Assembly (NCBI RefSeq): GCF_900636365.1
Contig: NZ_LR134266.1
Span: forward strand, 695,501 to 759,500
DNA: 64,000 bases
Source of the DNA: Streptococcus viridans
GTDB lineage: Bacteria; Bacillota; Bacilli; Lactobacillales; Streptococcaceae
Reading direction: 5' to 3'
The position numbers were made by a program, and so were the translations under genes. Within the stretch, counting starts at the first letter, position 1. Each line of letters starts with the position of its first letter. Shown piece after piece: positions 29,677 to 39,673 of this stretch. The notes beneath the pieces were generated by a model, which was not told the origin of the DNA, did not search any database, and saw only the letters and a program-made list of their open reading frames with translations.

Positions 29677-31182
29677 ATGAACAAACGTGTAAAAATCGTT
29701 GCAACCTTAGGTCCTGCGGTAGAAATCCGTGGTGGTAAAAAATTCGGTGATGACGGATACTGGGGTGAAAAACTTGACGTTGAAGCATCAGCTGAAAACA
29801 TTGCTCAATTGATCGAAGCTGGAGCAAACACTTTCCGTTTCAACTTCTCACACGGTGACCACCAAGAACAAGGTGACCGTATGGCAACTGTTAAACTCGC
29901 AGAAAAACTTGCAGGTAAAAAAGTTGGATTCCTTCTCGATACTAAAGGTCCAGAAATCCGTACTGAATTGTTCGAAGGCGATGCTAAAGAGTACTCATAC
30001 AAGACTGGTGAAAAGATCCGTGTTGCGACTAAACAAGGTATCAAATCAACTCGTGAAGTGATTGCTTTGAACGTTGCTGGTGGTCTTGATATCTACGATG
30101 ATGTTGAAGTTGGTCATCAAGTCTTGGTTGACGATGGTAAATTGGGTCTTCGTATTTTCGCTAAAGACGATGAAACTCGTGAATTTGAAGTAGTTGTTGA
30201 AAATGACGGTATTATTGCTAAGCAGAAAGGTGTGAACATCCCTAACACGAAAATTCCTTTCCCAGCTCTTGCTGAACGCGATAACGATGATATCCGTTTT
30301 GGTTTGGAACAAGGTATCAACTTCATCGCGATCTCATTCGTACGTACTGCAAAAGACGTGAACGAAGTTCGTGCCATCTGTGAAGAAACTGGTAACGGTC
30401 ATGTTCAATTGTTTGCGAAAATCGAAAACCAACAAGGTATCGATAACTTGGATGAAATCATTGAAGCTGCTGACGGTATCATGATCGCTCGTGGTGATAT
30501 GGGTATCGAAGTACCATTCGAAATGGTTCCAGTTTACCAAAAAATGATCATCACTAAAGTGAACGCAGCAGGTAAAGTTGTTATCACAGCAACAAACATG
30601 CTTGAAACAATGACTGAAAAACCACGTGCAACTCGTTCAGAAGTATCAGACGTATTTAACGCTGTTATCGACGGAACTGATGCTACAATGCTTTCAGGTG
30701 AGTCTGCAAACGGTAAATACCCACTTGAGTCAGTAACAACAATGGCTACAATTGACAAGAACGCACAAACTCTTCTTAACGAATACGGACGTTTGAACTC
30801 AGATACTTTCGAACGTAACTCTAAGACAGAAGTTATGGCTTCAGCTGTTAAAGACGCTACTAACTCAATGAATATCAAATTGGTTGTAACTTTGACTAAG
30901 ACTGGTCACACTGCACGTTTGATTTCTAAATACCGTCCAAATGCTGACATCTTGGCATTGACATTTGACGAATTGACTGAACGTGGATTGATGTTGAACT
31001 GGGGTGTTATCCCAATGTTGACAGATGCTCCATCATCAACTGACGATATGTTCGAAATCGCAGAACGTAAAGCAGTAGAAGCAGGTCTTGTAGAATCTGG
31101 TGACGATATCGTTATCGTTGCAGGTGTGCCACTTGGCGAAGCTGTTCGTACAAACACAATGCGTATCCGTACAGTACGTTAA
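29677..31182 (+). CDS. pyk: Pyruvate kinase
   Basis: Pyruvate kinase transfers phosphate from PEP to ADP. The 501-residue protein has the N-terminal MNKRVKIVATLGPA, the active-site KIENQQG and the MIARGDMGIEV segment, and a C-terminal allosteric domain. The start at 29677 follows AAAGGAG and matches the family N-terminus; the longer frame from 29650 adds nine unconserved residues. Codon use is highly biased toward preferred codons, as expected for a very abundant enzyme. Confidence 0.97.
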   Translation: MNKRVKIVATLGPAVEIRGGKKFGDDGYWGEKLDVEASAENIAQLIEAGANTFRFNFSHGDHQEQGDRMATVKLAEKLAGKKVGFLLDTKGPEIRTELFEGDAKEYSYKTGEKIRVATKQGIKSTREVIALNVAGGLDIYDDVEVGHQVLVDDGKLGLRIFAKDDETREFEVVVENDGIIAKQKGVNIPNTKIPFPALAERDNDDIRFGLEQGINFIAISFVRTAKDVNEVRAICEETGNGHVQLFAKIENQQGIDNLDEIIEAADGIMIARGDMGIEVPFEMVPVYQKMIITKVNAAGKVVITATNMLETMTEKPRATRSEVSDVFNAVIDGTDATMLSGESANGKYPLESVTTMATIDKNAQTLLNEYGRLNSDTFERNSKTEVMASAVKDATNSMNIKLVVTLTKTGHTARLISKYRPNADILALTFDELTERGLMLNWGVIPMLTDAPSSTDDMFEIAERKAVEAGLVESGDDIVIVAGVPLGEAVRTNTMRIRTVR

Positions 31183-31196
31183 TCTAACCAATGAAC

Positions 31197-31240
31197 AAAC
31201 CTTGTTTTCTAAGTTAAAAGCTTGGAGACAAGGTTTTTCT
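31197..31240 (+). terminator. Terminator of pfkA-pyk
   Basis: AACCTTGTTTTCTAAG pairs with CTTGGAGACAAGGTT with two mismatches, followed by T residues. Confidence 0.75.
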
Positions 31241-31333
31241 TTTTAGAGCAAGTTTCTGACAATTTGGGAATGTGGGTCTTTTTTATTGTCTAATAAAATG
31301 GTATAATGAAATGAGCTGAAAGGGGGGATAGGA

Positions 31334-31891
31334 ATGTCGAAAAGGGATTTGATTCGGAATATGATCATCATTGGAATATTGGGCTTGGTACTTATTACTT
31401 TGCGCCTATTTGTTTTTCAACCATTGTGGGTATCTGATCAAATGGCCAATGCCTCCGTTAAGAAAGATGATTTAGTATTAGCGACTAAAAAGGGGAAAAT
31501 TGATCGAACAGACTTGGTCCTCTATCATGTAAAAGAGAAACAATATCTTGGACGTGTCATTGCGATAGAGAGCGATGAGGTCAGCTATGTGGACGATGTC
31601 TTTTATCTGAATGGTGTAGCTACAGCAGAGCCATATTTGGACAAGATGAAGACCAAACATTTGGCTGCCCCAAGTGGCGATTATTTTACAAATGATTTTT
31701 TCTCTAGAGAACTCAAGGGAACCAAGGCTGGAAAAGTACCTAGTAATAGTTACTTAGTTCTAAATGATGATCGCAACAATACTAAAGACAGTCGTGAATT
31801 TGGTTATATTCAAGCAGATCAGATTGAGGGTGTTGTCGATTTCAGATTGTACCCTCTAAATAAATTTGGTTTTATTAAAGAAGAAGAATAG
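31334..31891 (+). CDS. Signal peptidase I-like protein lacking the catalytic dyad
   Basis: The 185-residue protein has one N-terminal membrane helix (about residues 9-27) and an extracellular S26-family fold. In S26 peptidases the nucleophile Ser sits directly before Met, and the general-base Lys sits in a KR(V/I)I segment. Here the positions read DQM (Gln36) and LGRVIAIESD (Gly73), so both Ser and Lys are absent. The spacing of 37 residues is as in the family. It is therefore unlikely to cleave signal peptides itself and may act as a chaperone, like the catalytically dead SipA of streptococcal pilus loci. It lies downstream of pyk. The Shine-Dalgarno is AAAGGGGGG. Confidence 0.8.
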   Translation: MSKRDLIRNMIIIGILGLVLITLRLFVFQPLWVSDQMANASVKKDDLVLATKKGKIDRTDLVLYHVKEKQYLGRVIAIESDEVSYVDDVFYLNGVATAEPYLDKMKTKHLAAPSGDYFTNDFFSRELKGTKAGKVPSNSYLVLNDDRNNTKDSREFGYIQADQIEGVVDFRLYPLNKFGFIKEEE

Positions 31892-31910
31892 TCCATGAGG
31901 ACTATTTTTT
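31888..31910 (+). terminator. Terminator of the signal peptidase-like gene
   Basis: ATAGTCC/GGACTAT is followed by six T and overlaps the stop codon. Confidence 0.75.
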
Positions 31911-31915
31911 CTTAC

Positions 31916-31953
31916 AAAAAAGCTACTGCAGAAAGGAATTGCAGTAGCTTTTT
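31916..31953. terminator. Bidirectional terminator between convergent genes
   Basis: AAAAAGCTACTGCA and TGCAGTAGCTTTTT form a perfect 14-base stem with T-runs on both strands. Confidence 0.85.
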
Positions 31954-31980
31954 GTTCTGGTTAGATTGAGGGAGAGGGAT

Positions 31981-33174
31981 CTATTTTTCCTGTTTACTTG
32001 TGATTTGGTGAAAGACCTTTTGCCAGTGTTCATGGCGACGCCAGAGACTGGTGTGAACCTGGTTGTGTAATTCATAGCGAATCAATTTGGTCTTTTGGCT
32101 GATGGATTCGATCTCGAAATTCTTAAAGGGAATTTGATGCTCTTCTTGCAAACGGACTAGGTCCTCTTTGTGGCTTTCTTGGCCGAATTCATTAATGAGG
32201 GTGAAGTTGTCTGCTAGGAGGGTTGAATATTCCTGCTGAGCCTGCAAGCGTTCTTCATAAGTTTTTAATTTGAGAAGGACATTGTCCAGAATCTCATCTT
32301 CTGGGATAGAACTTGGCTCCACATGCACATCGATGTCAAAGACACCAAATTTTTCCTTGAGAAGGCGCTCGACCTCTTCGGTAATGGCATGACTCTCATA
32401 AACAGAGAGGTCTGGATTCATTTCGATGACGACATCTAGATAAATATTACTTCCGTAGGTCCGTCCCCTTTGGGATTTGACTCGGCTGACTTTGGGCAAT
32501 TCTAGAATGGCAGCCTTGTATTTATCAAGAAGACTTTCATCAAATCCATCTGAGAGGCTGAAGGAGGATTCAATGAAAATGTCGTAGGCAGTTTTTAGGA
32601 TAAAGAAGGTAATAACGATGGCCACTAATTGGTCCACAATTGGATAGTTAAGAGCACTAGCTCCAATCGCAACAGAGGTTCCTAAAGAAGTGACCACGTC
32701 AGACAGGTTATCTTTAGCAGCAGCATTGAGGGCCTTGGATTGGGCTTTCTTGGCTAAAGTGCGGTTATGAAGATAGACCGCAAACATGACAAGGGCTGAC
32801 CCAACTCCAACAATGGCTCCTAAAGGATCAATAACAGTTGTTTCCCTGCTGAGGATTTTTTGAACCGTATCTCGTAGGACATCAAAGCCCACATAAAACA
32901 TGATGATGGAAGTTACCAGGCTAGCTAGATCTTCAATCTTCCAATGACCAAACCGGTGGTCGCGGTCAGCTGGCTGGCGGGCCATGCGAATACCGATGAG
33001 AAGGGCGACATTGCTGATAATATCGGAAAGGTTATTAAAACCATCGGCAACCAAACTAGAGGAGTGAAGGAGGTGTCCTGTTGCTAACTTAGCAGCGGAT
33101 AGGAGCAGGTAGGCCACGATACTGATCAGGGCTCCACGTTCGGCTAGTTTTAAATTACTTTGTGACTTTTCCAC
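31981..33174 (-). CDS. Cation diffusion facilitator (MntE-like metal exporter)
   Basis: The 397-residue CDF protein has six membrane helices, metal-site motifs DGFNNLSD in the second helix and KDNLSDVV in the fifth, and a long cytoplasmic C-terminal domain. These resemble the manganese exporter MntE of S. pneumoniae, so Mn(II) efflux is the likely role. GTG at 33174 is preferred because AAGGAGG lies 5-6 bases before it; an in-frame ATG at 33195 would place that Shine-Dalgarno inside the gene. Monocistronic. Confidence 0.85.
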   Translation of the reverse strand: MEKSQSNLKLAERGALISIVAYLLLSAAKLATGHLLHSSSLVADGFNNLSDIISNVALLIGIRMARQPADRDHRFGHWKIEDLASLVTSIIMFYVGFDVLRDTVQKILSRETTVIDPLGAIVGVGSALVMFAVYLHNRTLAKKAQSKALNAAAKDNLSDVVTSLGTSVAIGASALNYPIVDQLVAIVITFFILKTAYDIFIESSFSLSDGFDESLLDKYKAAILELPKVSRVKSQRGRTYGSNIYLDVVIEMNPDLSVYESHAITEEVERLLKEKFGVFDIDVHVEPSSIPEDEILDNVLLKLKTYEERLQAQQEYSTLLADNFTLINEFGQESHKEDLVRLQEEHQIPFKNFEIESISQKTKLIRYELHNQVHTSLWRRHEHWQKVFHQITSKQEK

Positions 33175-33327
33175 GAGTCCCTCCTTACTTTTCATTTTTT
33201 ATTTCATTCGTTTCCTCGTTTTCCTTTGATAAAGAAAAACGTATCTTCTTAAAGATTCATTATAGACTTTTTACGCTTAAAATTCAAATGAAGCCGACAA
33301 TTTTCTCAAGGAGAAAGAGGCAAATTG

Positions 33328-33336
33328 TGGTATAAT
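33328..33336 (+). promoter_or_regulatory. Extended -10 of pcrA
   Basis: TGGTATAAT (TATAAT at 33331-33336) lies 30 bases before the pcrA start. Confidence 0.55.
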
Positions 33337-33365
33337 AGAACGATTGAATGAACGAGGAGTATGAG

Positions 33366-35651
33366 ATGAATCCTTTATTGAATGGTATGAATGACCGCCA
33401 AGCGGAGGCGGTCCAAACGACAGAAGGTCCCCTCTTGATCATGGCGGGGGCAGGTTCTGGTAAGACACGTGTCTTGACCCATCGGATTGCTTACTTGATT
33501 GATGAAAAAATGGTCAATCCTTGGAATATTTTGGCCATTACCTTTACCAATAAGGCCGCTCGGGAGATGAAAGAGCGAGCTTACCAGTTGAATCCAGCAA
33601 CCCAAGATTGCTTGATCGCCACCTTCCACTCCATGTGTGTGCGTATCCTTCGACGCGATGCGGATCACATTGGTTACAATCGTAACTTTACCATTGTTGA
33701 TCCAGGTGAGCAAAGGACCTTGATGAAGCGGATCTTGAAGTCCTTGAATTTGGATCCTAAGAAATGGAATGAACGGACCATCTTGGGGACCATTTCCAAT
33801 GCTAAAAATGACCTGATCGATGAAGTGGCCTATGCTGCCCAGGCTGGAGATATGTATACCCAGATCGTCGCTAAGTGCTATGAGGCTTACCAAAAGGAAC
33901 TCCGTCAGTCAGAAGCGGTAGACTTTGATGATTTGATCATGCTGACCTTGCGTCTTTTTGACCAGTATCCAGATGTGCTGACCTATTACCAGCAGAAGTT
34001 TCAATATATCCATGTGGATGAGTACCAAGATACCAACCATGCCCAATACCAGTTAGTCAAACTCTTGGCTTCACGTTTTAAAAATATCTGTGTCGTTGGG
34101 GATGCGGACCAGTCTATTTATGGCTGGCGGGGAGCGGATATGCAGAATATCCTAGACTTTGAGAAGGATTATCCTGATGCCAAGGTCGTTTTGTTAGAGG
34201 AAAATTACCGCTCGACTAAGACGATCTTGCAAGCAGCCAATGACGTCATCAAAAACAATCGGAACCGCCGTCCGAAGAATCTTTGGACTCAAAATGCTGA
34301 CGGGGAAGAGATTGTCTATTACCGGGCCAATGATGAGCAGGATGAAGCGGTCTTTGTTGCTAAAACCATTGAAGAGCTCAGTCGCGAAGCGGGCTACAAA
34401 CACCGTGATTTTGCGGTTCTTTACCGGACCAATGCCCAGTCACGGACCATTGAAGAAGCCCTGCTCAAATCCAATATTCCCTACACCATGGTAGGGGGCA
34501 CCAAGTTCTACAGCCGCAAGGAAATTCGGGATGTCATTGCTTATCTGAACTTGATTGCCAACCTCAGTGACAATATCAGTTTTGAGCGCATTATCAATGA
34601 ACCCAAGCGGGGAATCGGGCCAGGTACAGTGGATAAGATTCGTGATTTTGCCCAAATGCAAGAGTCTTCACTCCTGGATGCTTCAGCCAATATCATGCTT
34701 TCAGGCATCAAAGGAAAGGCAGCCCAGGCCATCTGGGACTTTGCCAATCTCATTCTTGATTTGAGAGAAAGATTGGACCAGCTGACCATTACAGAGTTGG
34801 TCGAAGAGGTCCTTGACAAAACAGGTTATATGACGGCCCTAACCAATCAGGGGAATTTAGAAAGTCAGGCTCGTATCGAGAATATCCAAGAGTTCTTGTC
34901 TGTTACCAAGAATTTTGATGAAAACGGCGATTCTGTTGAAGACGAATCAGGTGTGGACACCTTGAGTCGTTTCTTGAACGACTTAGCCTTGATTGCCGAT
35001 ACAGATGATGGAGCGCAAGAGACCTCAGAAGTCACCTTGATGACCCTTCACGCGGCTAAAGGATTGGAGTTTCCAGTCGTCTTCTTGATTGGGATGGAAG
35101 AAAATGTCTTTCCTCTTAGTCGAGCAGCTGAGGATCCGGATGAATTGGAAGAAGAGCGTCGCCTAGCATATGTAGGAATCACGCGGGCAGAGAAGGTTCT
35201 CTTCTTGACCAATGCCAACTCTCGTTTGCTCTTTGGACGGACCAGCTACAACCGCCCGACGCGTTTCATCAATGAAATTAGCTCGGATTTATTGACCTAT
35301 CAAGGATTAGCGCGTCCAGCCAACACTAGCTTTAAGGCTTCTTATAGCAATGGAGGCGGAACGACCTTTGGAAAAGGAATGAGCCTGTCACAAGCCCTTC
35401 AAGAGCGCAAGAGACAAGCAGCTCCAAGTGCCCTCACGTCATCAAGCCTCCCCTTTGGCAATAGCAACCGTTCTAGCGCCAAAGAAAGTGTCGCTTGGGC
35501 CATTGGTGATATTGCCCTTCACAAGAAGTGGGGCGAAGGAACTGTCCTAGAAGTCTCTGGTAGTGGCAATACCCAAGAGCTCAAGATCAACTTCCCAGAA
35601 GTGGGTCTCAAAAAACTCTTGGCTAGTGTCGCGCCAATTGAGAAGAAATAA
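33366..35651 (+). CDS. pcrA: ATP-dependent DNA helicase PcrA (UvrD family)
   Basis: PcrA is the essential SF1A 3'-to-5' helicase of Firmicutes, active in repair and in clearing replication-blocking complexes. The 761-residue protein has Walker A GAGSGKT (about residues 26-32), motif II DEYQDTN, motif [16 protein letters not shown] and motif VI YVGITRA. A C-terminal RNA polymerase-interacting region follows. The start at 33366 follows GAGGAG; an in-frame ATG at 33348 precedes that site. Confidence 0.96.
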   Translation: MNPLLNGMNDRQAEAVQTTEGPLLIMAGAGSGKTRVLTHRIAYLIDEKMVNPWNILAITFTNKAAREMKERAYQLNPATQDCLIATFHSMCVRILRRDADHIGYNRNFTIVDPGEQRTLMKRILKSLNLDPKKWNERTILGTISNAKNDLIDEVAYAAQAGDMYTQIVAKCYEAYQKELRQSEAVDFDDLIMLTLRLFDQYPDVLTYYQQKFQYIHVDEYQDTNHAQYQLVKLLASRFKNICVVGDADQSIYGWRGADMQNILDFEKDYPDAKVVLLEENYRSTKTILQAANDVIKNNRNRRPKNLWTQNADGEEIVYYRANDEQDEAVFVAKTIEELSREAGYKHRDFAVLYRTNAQSRTIEEALLKSNIPYTMVGGTKFYSRKEIRDVIAYLNLIANLSDNISFERIINEPKRGIGPGTVDKIRDFAQMQESSLLDASANIMLSGIKGKAAQAIWDFANLILDLRERLDQLTITELVEEVLDKTGYMTALTNQGNLESQARIENIQEFLSVTKNFDENGDSVEDESGVDTLSRFLNDLALIADTDDGAQETSEVTLMTLHAAKGLEFPVVFLIGMEENVFPLSRAAEDPDELEEERRLAYVGITRAEKVLFLTNANSRLLFGRTSYNRPTRFINEISSDLLTYQGLARPANTSFKASYSNGGGTTFGKGMSLSQALQERKRQAAPSALTSSSLPFGNSNRSSAKESVAWAIGDIALHKKWGEGTVLEVSGSGNTQELKINFPEVGLKKLLASVAPIEKK

Positions 35652-35778
35652 GTCGAGATAAGGAAGCTAAGTTTACTGTTTCAGATTATAAACAAGCAAC
35701 CTCTATTCAGAAATCTTAAGTTATTACTGAATGAGACTATTGAAAAAGGATATTTTGGAACTAGTTCAAAATAGATTG

Positions 35779-35915
35779 AGACTTTTCGCCGTGAGGAAAG
35801 CACCAGAAACGCATTGGTTTCTGGTGCTCGGTAGATTTGAGACGGAAGGCTCAAATCTAAGGTATGGAATCCCAAAGGGAGTCGCTACCGTCCGTCCTCA
35901 CTTAAGGAAAGTCTC
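35779..35915. repeat. Structured dispersed repeat, copy 2 (137 bp)
   Basis: It is in the opposite orientation to the 3.4 kb copy and is considerably diverged. It keeps the terminal inverted repeats (GAGACTTT...AAAGTCTC) and two perfect inner stems: AGCACCAGAAAC/GTTTCTGGTGCT and GATTTGAG/CTCAAATC. The third stem has one mismatch. The stem sequences differ from the other copies but remain paired, so the structure rather than the sequence is conserved. It lies in the 370-base gap between pcrA and the DUF2130 gene. The rest of the gap holds nothing else I recognise apart from the promoter region of that gene. Confidence 0.7.
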
Positions 35916-36020
35916 TATAAAAAAATGAATATTTACTTAAAACCAGCAAGCCTCGTTTGCTGGTTTTGATTTTACAGGTGGCATGATATAATATACTAAG
36001 AATAGAGAAAGAGGCATGCT

Positions 36021-37295
36021 ATGAACGAAATCAAGTGCCCCAACTGTGGGGAAGTCTTTACAGTCAACGAAAGTCAATACAGCGAACTCTTGTCACAGGT
36101 ACGGACAGCTGAGTTTGACAAGGAAATTCATGAGCGGATTCGGCAAGAGTTGGCTTTAGCTGAGCAAAAGGCCCTTAATGAACAGCAAGAGAAGTTAGCA
36201 AAGAAGGACCAAGAAATTGCCCAGTTACAGAACCAGATTCAACAGTTTGATACCGAAAAAGAATTGGCCAAAAAAGAGGTGGAGCAAACGGCTAGCCAAA
36301 GTCTGCTAGAGAAAGAAAAAGAAGTTCAACAACTTGAGAATCAGCTGGCGACCTTGCGCTTGGAGCATGAAAACCAACTGCAAAAGACACTGTCTAATCT
36401 AGAGAAAGAAAGAGATCAGGTCAAAAATCAGCTCCTTTTACAAGAAAAAGAAAACGAGCTTTCTCTGACTTCGGTGAAACAAAACTATGAGGCCCAGCTT
36501 AAGGCGGCTAATGAGCAAGTTGAGTTTTACAAAAATTTCAAGGCCCAACAATCAACCAAGGCCATTGGGGAAAGTCTGGAGCAGTATGCGGAGAGTGAGT
36601 TTAACAAGGTTCGTAGCTTTGCCTTCCCTAATGCCTATTTTGAAAAGGACAACAAGGTCTCTGCACGTGGGTCTAAAGGGGACTTTATCTTCCGTGACTT
36701 TGATGAAAATGGGCTGGAATTCATTTCCATCATGTTTGAGATGAAAAATGAAGCGGATGGAACTGAGAAAAAGCATAAGAATGCAGACTTTTACAAGGAG
36801 TTGGATAAGGACCGTCGAGAAAAGAACTGTGAGTATGCTGTTTTGGTAAGTATGCTTGAAGCTGATAACGATTACTTCAACACAGGGATTGTCGATGTTA
36901 GCCACGAGTATGAGAAGATGTATGTGGTGCGTCCTCAGTTCTTTATCCAACTGATTGGGCTCTTGCGTAATGCGGCTCTTAACTCTCTTAAATACAAGCA
37001 AGAACTAGCACTTATCCGTGAGCAAAATATTGACATTACCCACTTTGAAGAAGACCTAGACGCCTTCAAGGTTGCCTTTGCTAAGAACTACAATTCAGCC
37101 TCTGTCAACTTCGGCAAGGCTATTGATGAAATCGACAAGGCCATCAAACGGATGGAAGAGGTCAAGAAATTTCTGACTACATCAGAAAACCAACTCCGCC
37201 TCGCAAACAATAAGTTGGACGATGTCTCCGTTAAGAAATTGACTCGGAAGAATCCAACTATGAAAGCAAAGTTTGATGCCTTGAAGGGGGAATAA
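36021..37295 (+). CDS. DUF2130 domain-containing protein
   Basis: The 424-residue protein begins with a Cys-x-x-Cys ribbon (CPNCGEVF). A long Glu/Lys/Gln-rich coiled coil follows (about residues 30-175), and then the DUF2130 domain (about 185-330), which has a restriction-nuclease-like pattern (FEMKNEAD). Members are cytosolic, of unknown biological role. A strong promoter-like TATAAT lies shortly before the gene, and the Shine-Dalgarno is GAAAGAGG. It is followed by the hydrolase gene after 3 bases. Confidence 0.8.
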   Translation: MNEIKCPNCGEVFTVNESQYSELLSQVRTAEFDKEIHERIRQELALAEQKALNEQQEKLAKKDQEIAQLQNQIQQFDTEKELAKKEVEQTASQSLLEKEKEVQQLENQLATLRLEHENQLQKTLSNLEKERDQVKNQLLLQEKENELSLTSVKQNYEAQLKAANEQVEFYKNFKAQQSTKAIGESLEQYAESEFNKVRSFAFPNAYFEKDNKVSARGSKGDFIFRDFDENGLEFISIMFEMKNEADGTEKKHKNADFYKELDKDRREKNCEYAVLVSMLEADNDYFNTGIVDVSHEYEKMYVVRPQFFIQLIGLLRNAALNSLKYKQELALIREQNIDITHFEEDLDAFKVAFAKNYNSASVNFGKAIDEIDKAIKRMEEVKKFLTTSENQLRLANNKLDDVSVKKLTRKNPTMKAKFDALKGE

Positions 37296-37298
37296 TTT

Positions 37299-38099
37299 TT
37301 GTATTCAGCTAAGAACGCTACCTTGTCCATAAATGGGAAAACCATGGACTATGTGACATTTGGAAAAGGAAATCAACCTCTGGTGATTATACCAGGATTG
37401 GGTGATGGACTACAGACGGTTAAAGGTATGGCTATGCCTTTTTCAATCACATACCGTATACTTGCCAAACGTTACAAAATTTATGTTTTTTCTCGAATCA
37501 ATGAGTTGAGGCAGGGCTATACAACACGGGATATGGCAGCAGATGTAGCAGAAGCAATGGAGACACTAAATCTAGAAGATGCTTATGTTATGGGGATTTC
37601 ACAAGGTGGAATGATTGCTCAATGGCTAGCTGTAGATTTTCCAGAAAGGGTTCAAAGGCTCATACTAGCTGTGACAACAGCGAAGCCTAGTCAACTTGCT
37701 AGAGAACGAATTGAGCATTGGAAAAAACTCAGTCAATCTGGAAATTTTAAGCATCTCATGCTGGATATTGCACAACACTCCTACACTCAAAAGAGCTATC
37801 AAAAGTGGCGGTTGCTTTATAATATTATGGGTCGCTTGGGACGAATTAAGGATAAGAAACGAATTGCCATTCAATCTCAGTCTTGCCTTACTCACAATAG
37901 CCTTGAGATCTTAAAGGACATTCATTGTCCGACCTTTGTCCTTGGTGCACTTGAAGATGATGTGATCGGTGTGAATGGATCCAAGGAACTGGCAAAAGCG
38001 ATTTCGGGTTGTCAGCTCCTTATTCTAAAGCATTCTGGGCATGCTCTGTATGAAGAGAATAAAGTATTTCAAGAGGCTGTCTGTGGATTCTTAAACTAA
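37299..38099 (+). CDS. Alpha/beta hydrolase
   Basis: The 266-residue serine hydrolase has the nucleophile elbow GISQGG (Ser101), an acid in LEDDVIG and the catalytic His in KHSGHALYEE. The oxyanion-hole region is IPGLGDG. It starts on TTG at 37299 with AAGGGGGA 8 bases upstream; no better ATG gives a full N-terminal strand. It is probably translated from the DUF2130 transcript. The substrate cannot be inferred. It has lower GC and more A/T-ending codons than its neighbours, a possible sign of transfer. Confidence 0.85.
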   Translation: MYSAKNATLSINGKTMDYVTFGKGNQPLVIIPGLGDGLQTVKGMAMPFSITYRILAKRYKIYVFSRINELRQGYTTRDMAADVAEAMETLNLEDAYVMGISQGGMIAQWLAVDFPERVQRLILAVTTAKPSQLARERIEHWKKLSQSGNFKHLMLDIAQHSYTQKSYQKWRLLYNIMGRLGRIKDKKRIAIQSQSCLTHNSLEILKDIHCPTFVLGALEDDVIGVNGSKELAKAISGCQLLILKHSGHALYEENKVFQEAVCGFLN

Positions 38100-38126
38100 A
38101 AAAGCTGGAATTTTCCAGCTTTTTTA
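38098..38126. terminator. Bidirectional terminator between the hydrolase and har
   Basis: AAAAAGCTGGAA and TTCCAGCTTTTTT form a stem with T-runs on both strands between convergent genes. Confidence 0.85.
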
Positions 38127-38132
38127 TGTTAG

Positions 38133-39449
38133 TTAAATCGCAAAGAGATCGTTTAAGTTTTCTGCCATGGTTGGGTGGGTAAAGATTTGTTTTGCGATGT
38201 AAGTATAAGGAATCTTGTTGTCCATGGCCATGGTGATCAGGTTGATGAGTTCGCCTGCAGCTTCTCCAAAGAGAGTTGCTCCAAGGATTTCTTTGGTTTC
38301 TGGATTGACCACAGCTTTGAAGGCACCTCGAAGGTCTGCATTGACATGGCCACGTGGCATGGCAGCAACTGGCAATTCTTTGACAGCCACTGGAAGTCCT
38401 TTGTCACGTGCTTCTTGCTCAGTCAAGCCGACTTGGGCCAATGGAGGAGCAATGAAGAGTGTTGTCGCATAGTTTCCGCGTGTTTCGAGATTGTAGCTAC
38501 CATCTCCTGTAAGGTAGTTGAAGACGATGCGGAAGTCATCGAGGGACATATAGGTGAACTGAGGCCCACCATTGACATCCCCAACTGCAAAGACACCAGG
38601 GACGCTGGTTTCCAAATGACGGTTGACTTGAATCGCTCCACGATCAGTAACTTGGATATCTGTGTTCTCAAGACCAAGACCAGCTGTATTTGGTTTACGT
38701 CCTGTTGCGTAGAGAAGAATATCAAACTCGAAGTCTCCCTTATCGGTTACAAGGGTTAAGCTAGCTTCACCATCTTTGATTTCTTGGGTATGAACGCCTT
38801 GCAAGAATTGAATACCATCTTTTTCAAGGTAGCCTTTTGCAAGAGCTGCAATGCTTGGCTCAATCCGTGGCAAGAACGCTTCAGAAGCATCCAGTACTGT
38901 TACTTGGCTACCCAAGGTATTGTAGAGGTGGGCAAATTCCAATCCGATTGGTCCACCACCAAGGACGCCCAGGCGTTTAGGTAGATTTTCCAAACGTTGA
39001 ATACCGGTTGAATCCACTGCAAACTTGCTTTCAGCCAGTCCTGGGATTGGAAGGATAGTTGGCACCGCACCAGTATTAATAATAATGGTTTCAGCAGTCA
39101 ATTCTTCCTTTTCATCTCCAGCTTGAATTTCAATGACCTTGTTGGAAACGAATCGAGCAGTCGCGTCGATAATGTCTACACCAGTTCCAGCAATAGTTGC
39201 GTAGTTCTTGCCGTTGAGACGAGTAGTGACCGCATTTTTTTCGCTCATAGCTTGTTCAAAATTCAAGCCTTTTTCTGCTGCGACGATCAAGGTCTTAGTT
39301 GGAATACAAGCGATATTGATACAAGTACCACCATACATAGACTTGCTCTTTTCAATCAGAGCAACTTTTTTTCCTTGGCTTGATAATTTCGCTGCAAGTG
39401 TTTTACCAGCTTTACCAAATCCAATAACAATAACATCATACATTAACAT
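38133..39449 (-). CDS. har: Flavoprotein disulfide reductase, probable hypothiocyanous acid reductase
   Basis: The 438-residue enzyme is of the lipoamide dehydrogenase/RclA type. It has FAD motif GFGKAGKTLA, the redox pair CINIAC (GGTCINIACIPTK), NADPH motif GGGPIGLEFAHL, and the C-terminal dimer segment FTHPTMAENL. It matches the streptococcal reductase Har, which uses NADPH to detoxify the hypothiocyanous acid made by lactoperoxidase, a host oxidant in the mouth. The assignment over dihydrolipoamide dehydrogenase rests on the C-x4-C spacing, the N-terminus and the absence of a neighbouring dehydrogenase complex. The start at 39449 follows GAAGGTG; the ATG at 39443 is an alternative. Confidence 0.8.
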   Translation of the reverse strand: MLMYDVIVIGFGKAGKTLAAKLSSQGKKVALIEKSKSMYGGTCINIACIPTKTLIVAAEKGLNFEQAMSEKNAVTTRLNGKNYATIAGTGVDIIDATARFVSNKVIEIQAGDEKEELTAETIIINTGAVPTILPIPGLAESKFAVDSTGIQRLENLPKRLGVLGGGPIGLEFAHLYNTLGSQVTVLDASEAFLPRIEPSIAALAKGYLEKDGIQFLQGVHTQEIKDGEASLTLVTDKGDFEFDILLYATGRKPNTAGLGLENTDIQVTDRGAIQVNRHLETSVPGVFAVGDVNGGPQFTYMSLDDFRIVFNYLTGDGSYNLETRGNYATTLFIAPPLAQVGLTEQEARDKGLPVAVKELPVAAMPRGHVNADLRGAFKAVVNPETKEILGATLFGEAAGELINLITMAMDNKIPYTYIAKQIFTHPTMAENLNDLFAI

Positions 39450-39586
39450 ATGTTACACCTTCTTTCGCTTTCTATTGTATCAAACCCATTTTAAAAAGTC
39501 TGAAATCTGCTACGGGATTTTTTTGAAGCTCATGGGAAGTGGGAAAGAGGGACAAGAAGTCTCGTTTTTTACTGTAAAAAATTAAA

Positions 39587-39673
39587 AAAAGAGCCAAAAG
39601 AACGCAAGCCACGCAAAGCAAAGCGGTTCAAGTAAGGCTCTGGTAGGTTGGGGCGAAAGCCCCTTAGACCTAC
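39587..39673 (-). ncRNA. Candidate small RNA with own promoter and terminator
   Basis: On the minus strand an extended -10 (TGATATAAT, 39678-39686) precedes a segment of about 85 nt with two hairpins. The first is GGTAGGT/ACCTACC capped by GGGGC/GCCCC around TTTC. The second is AGAGCC/GGCTCT enclosing GAAC/GTTC. The last stem is followed by seven T. No reading frame of note is present. It ends about 140 bases before har, which has its own start signals, so it seems to be an independent transcript rather than a leader. I do not recognise the family. Confidence 0.55.
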
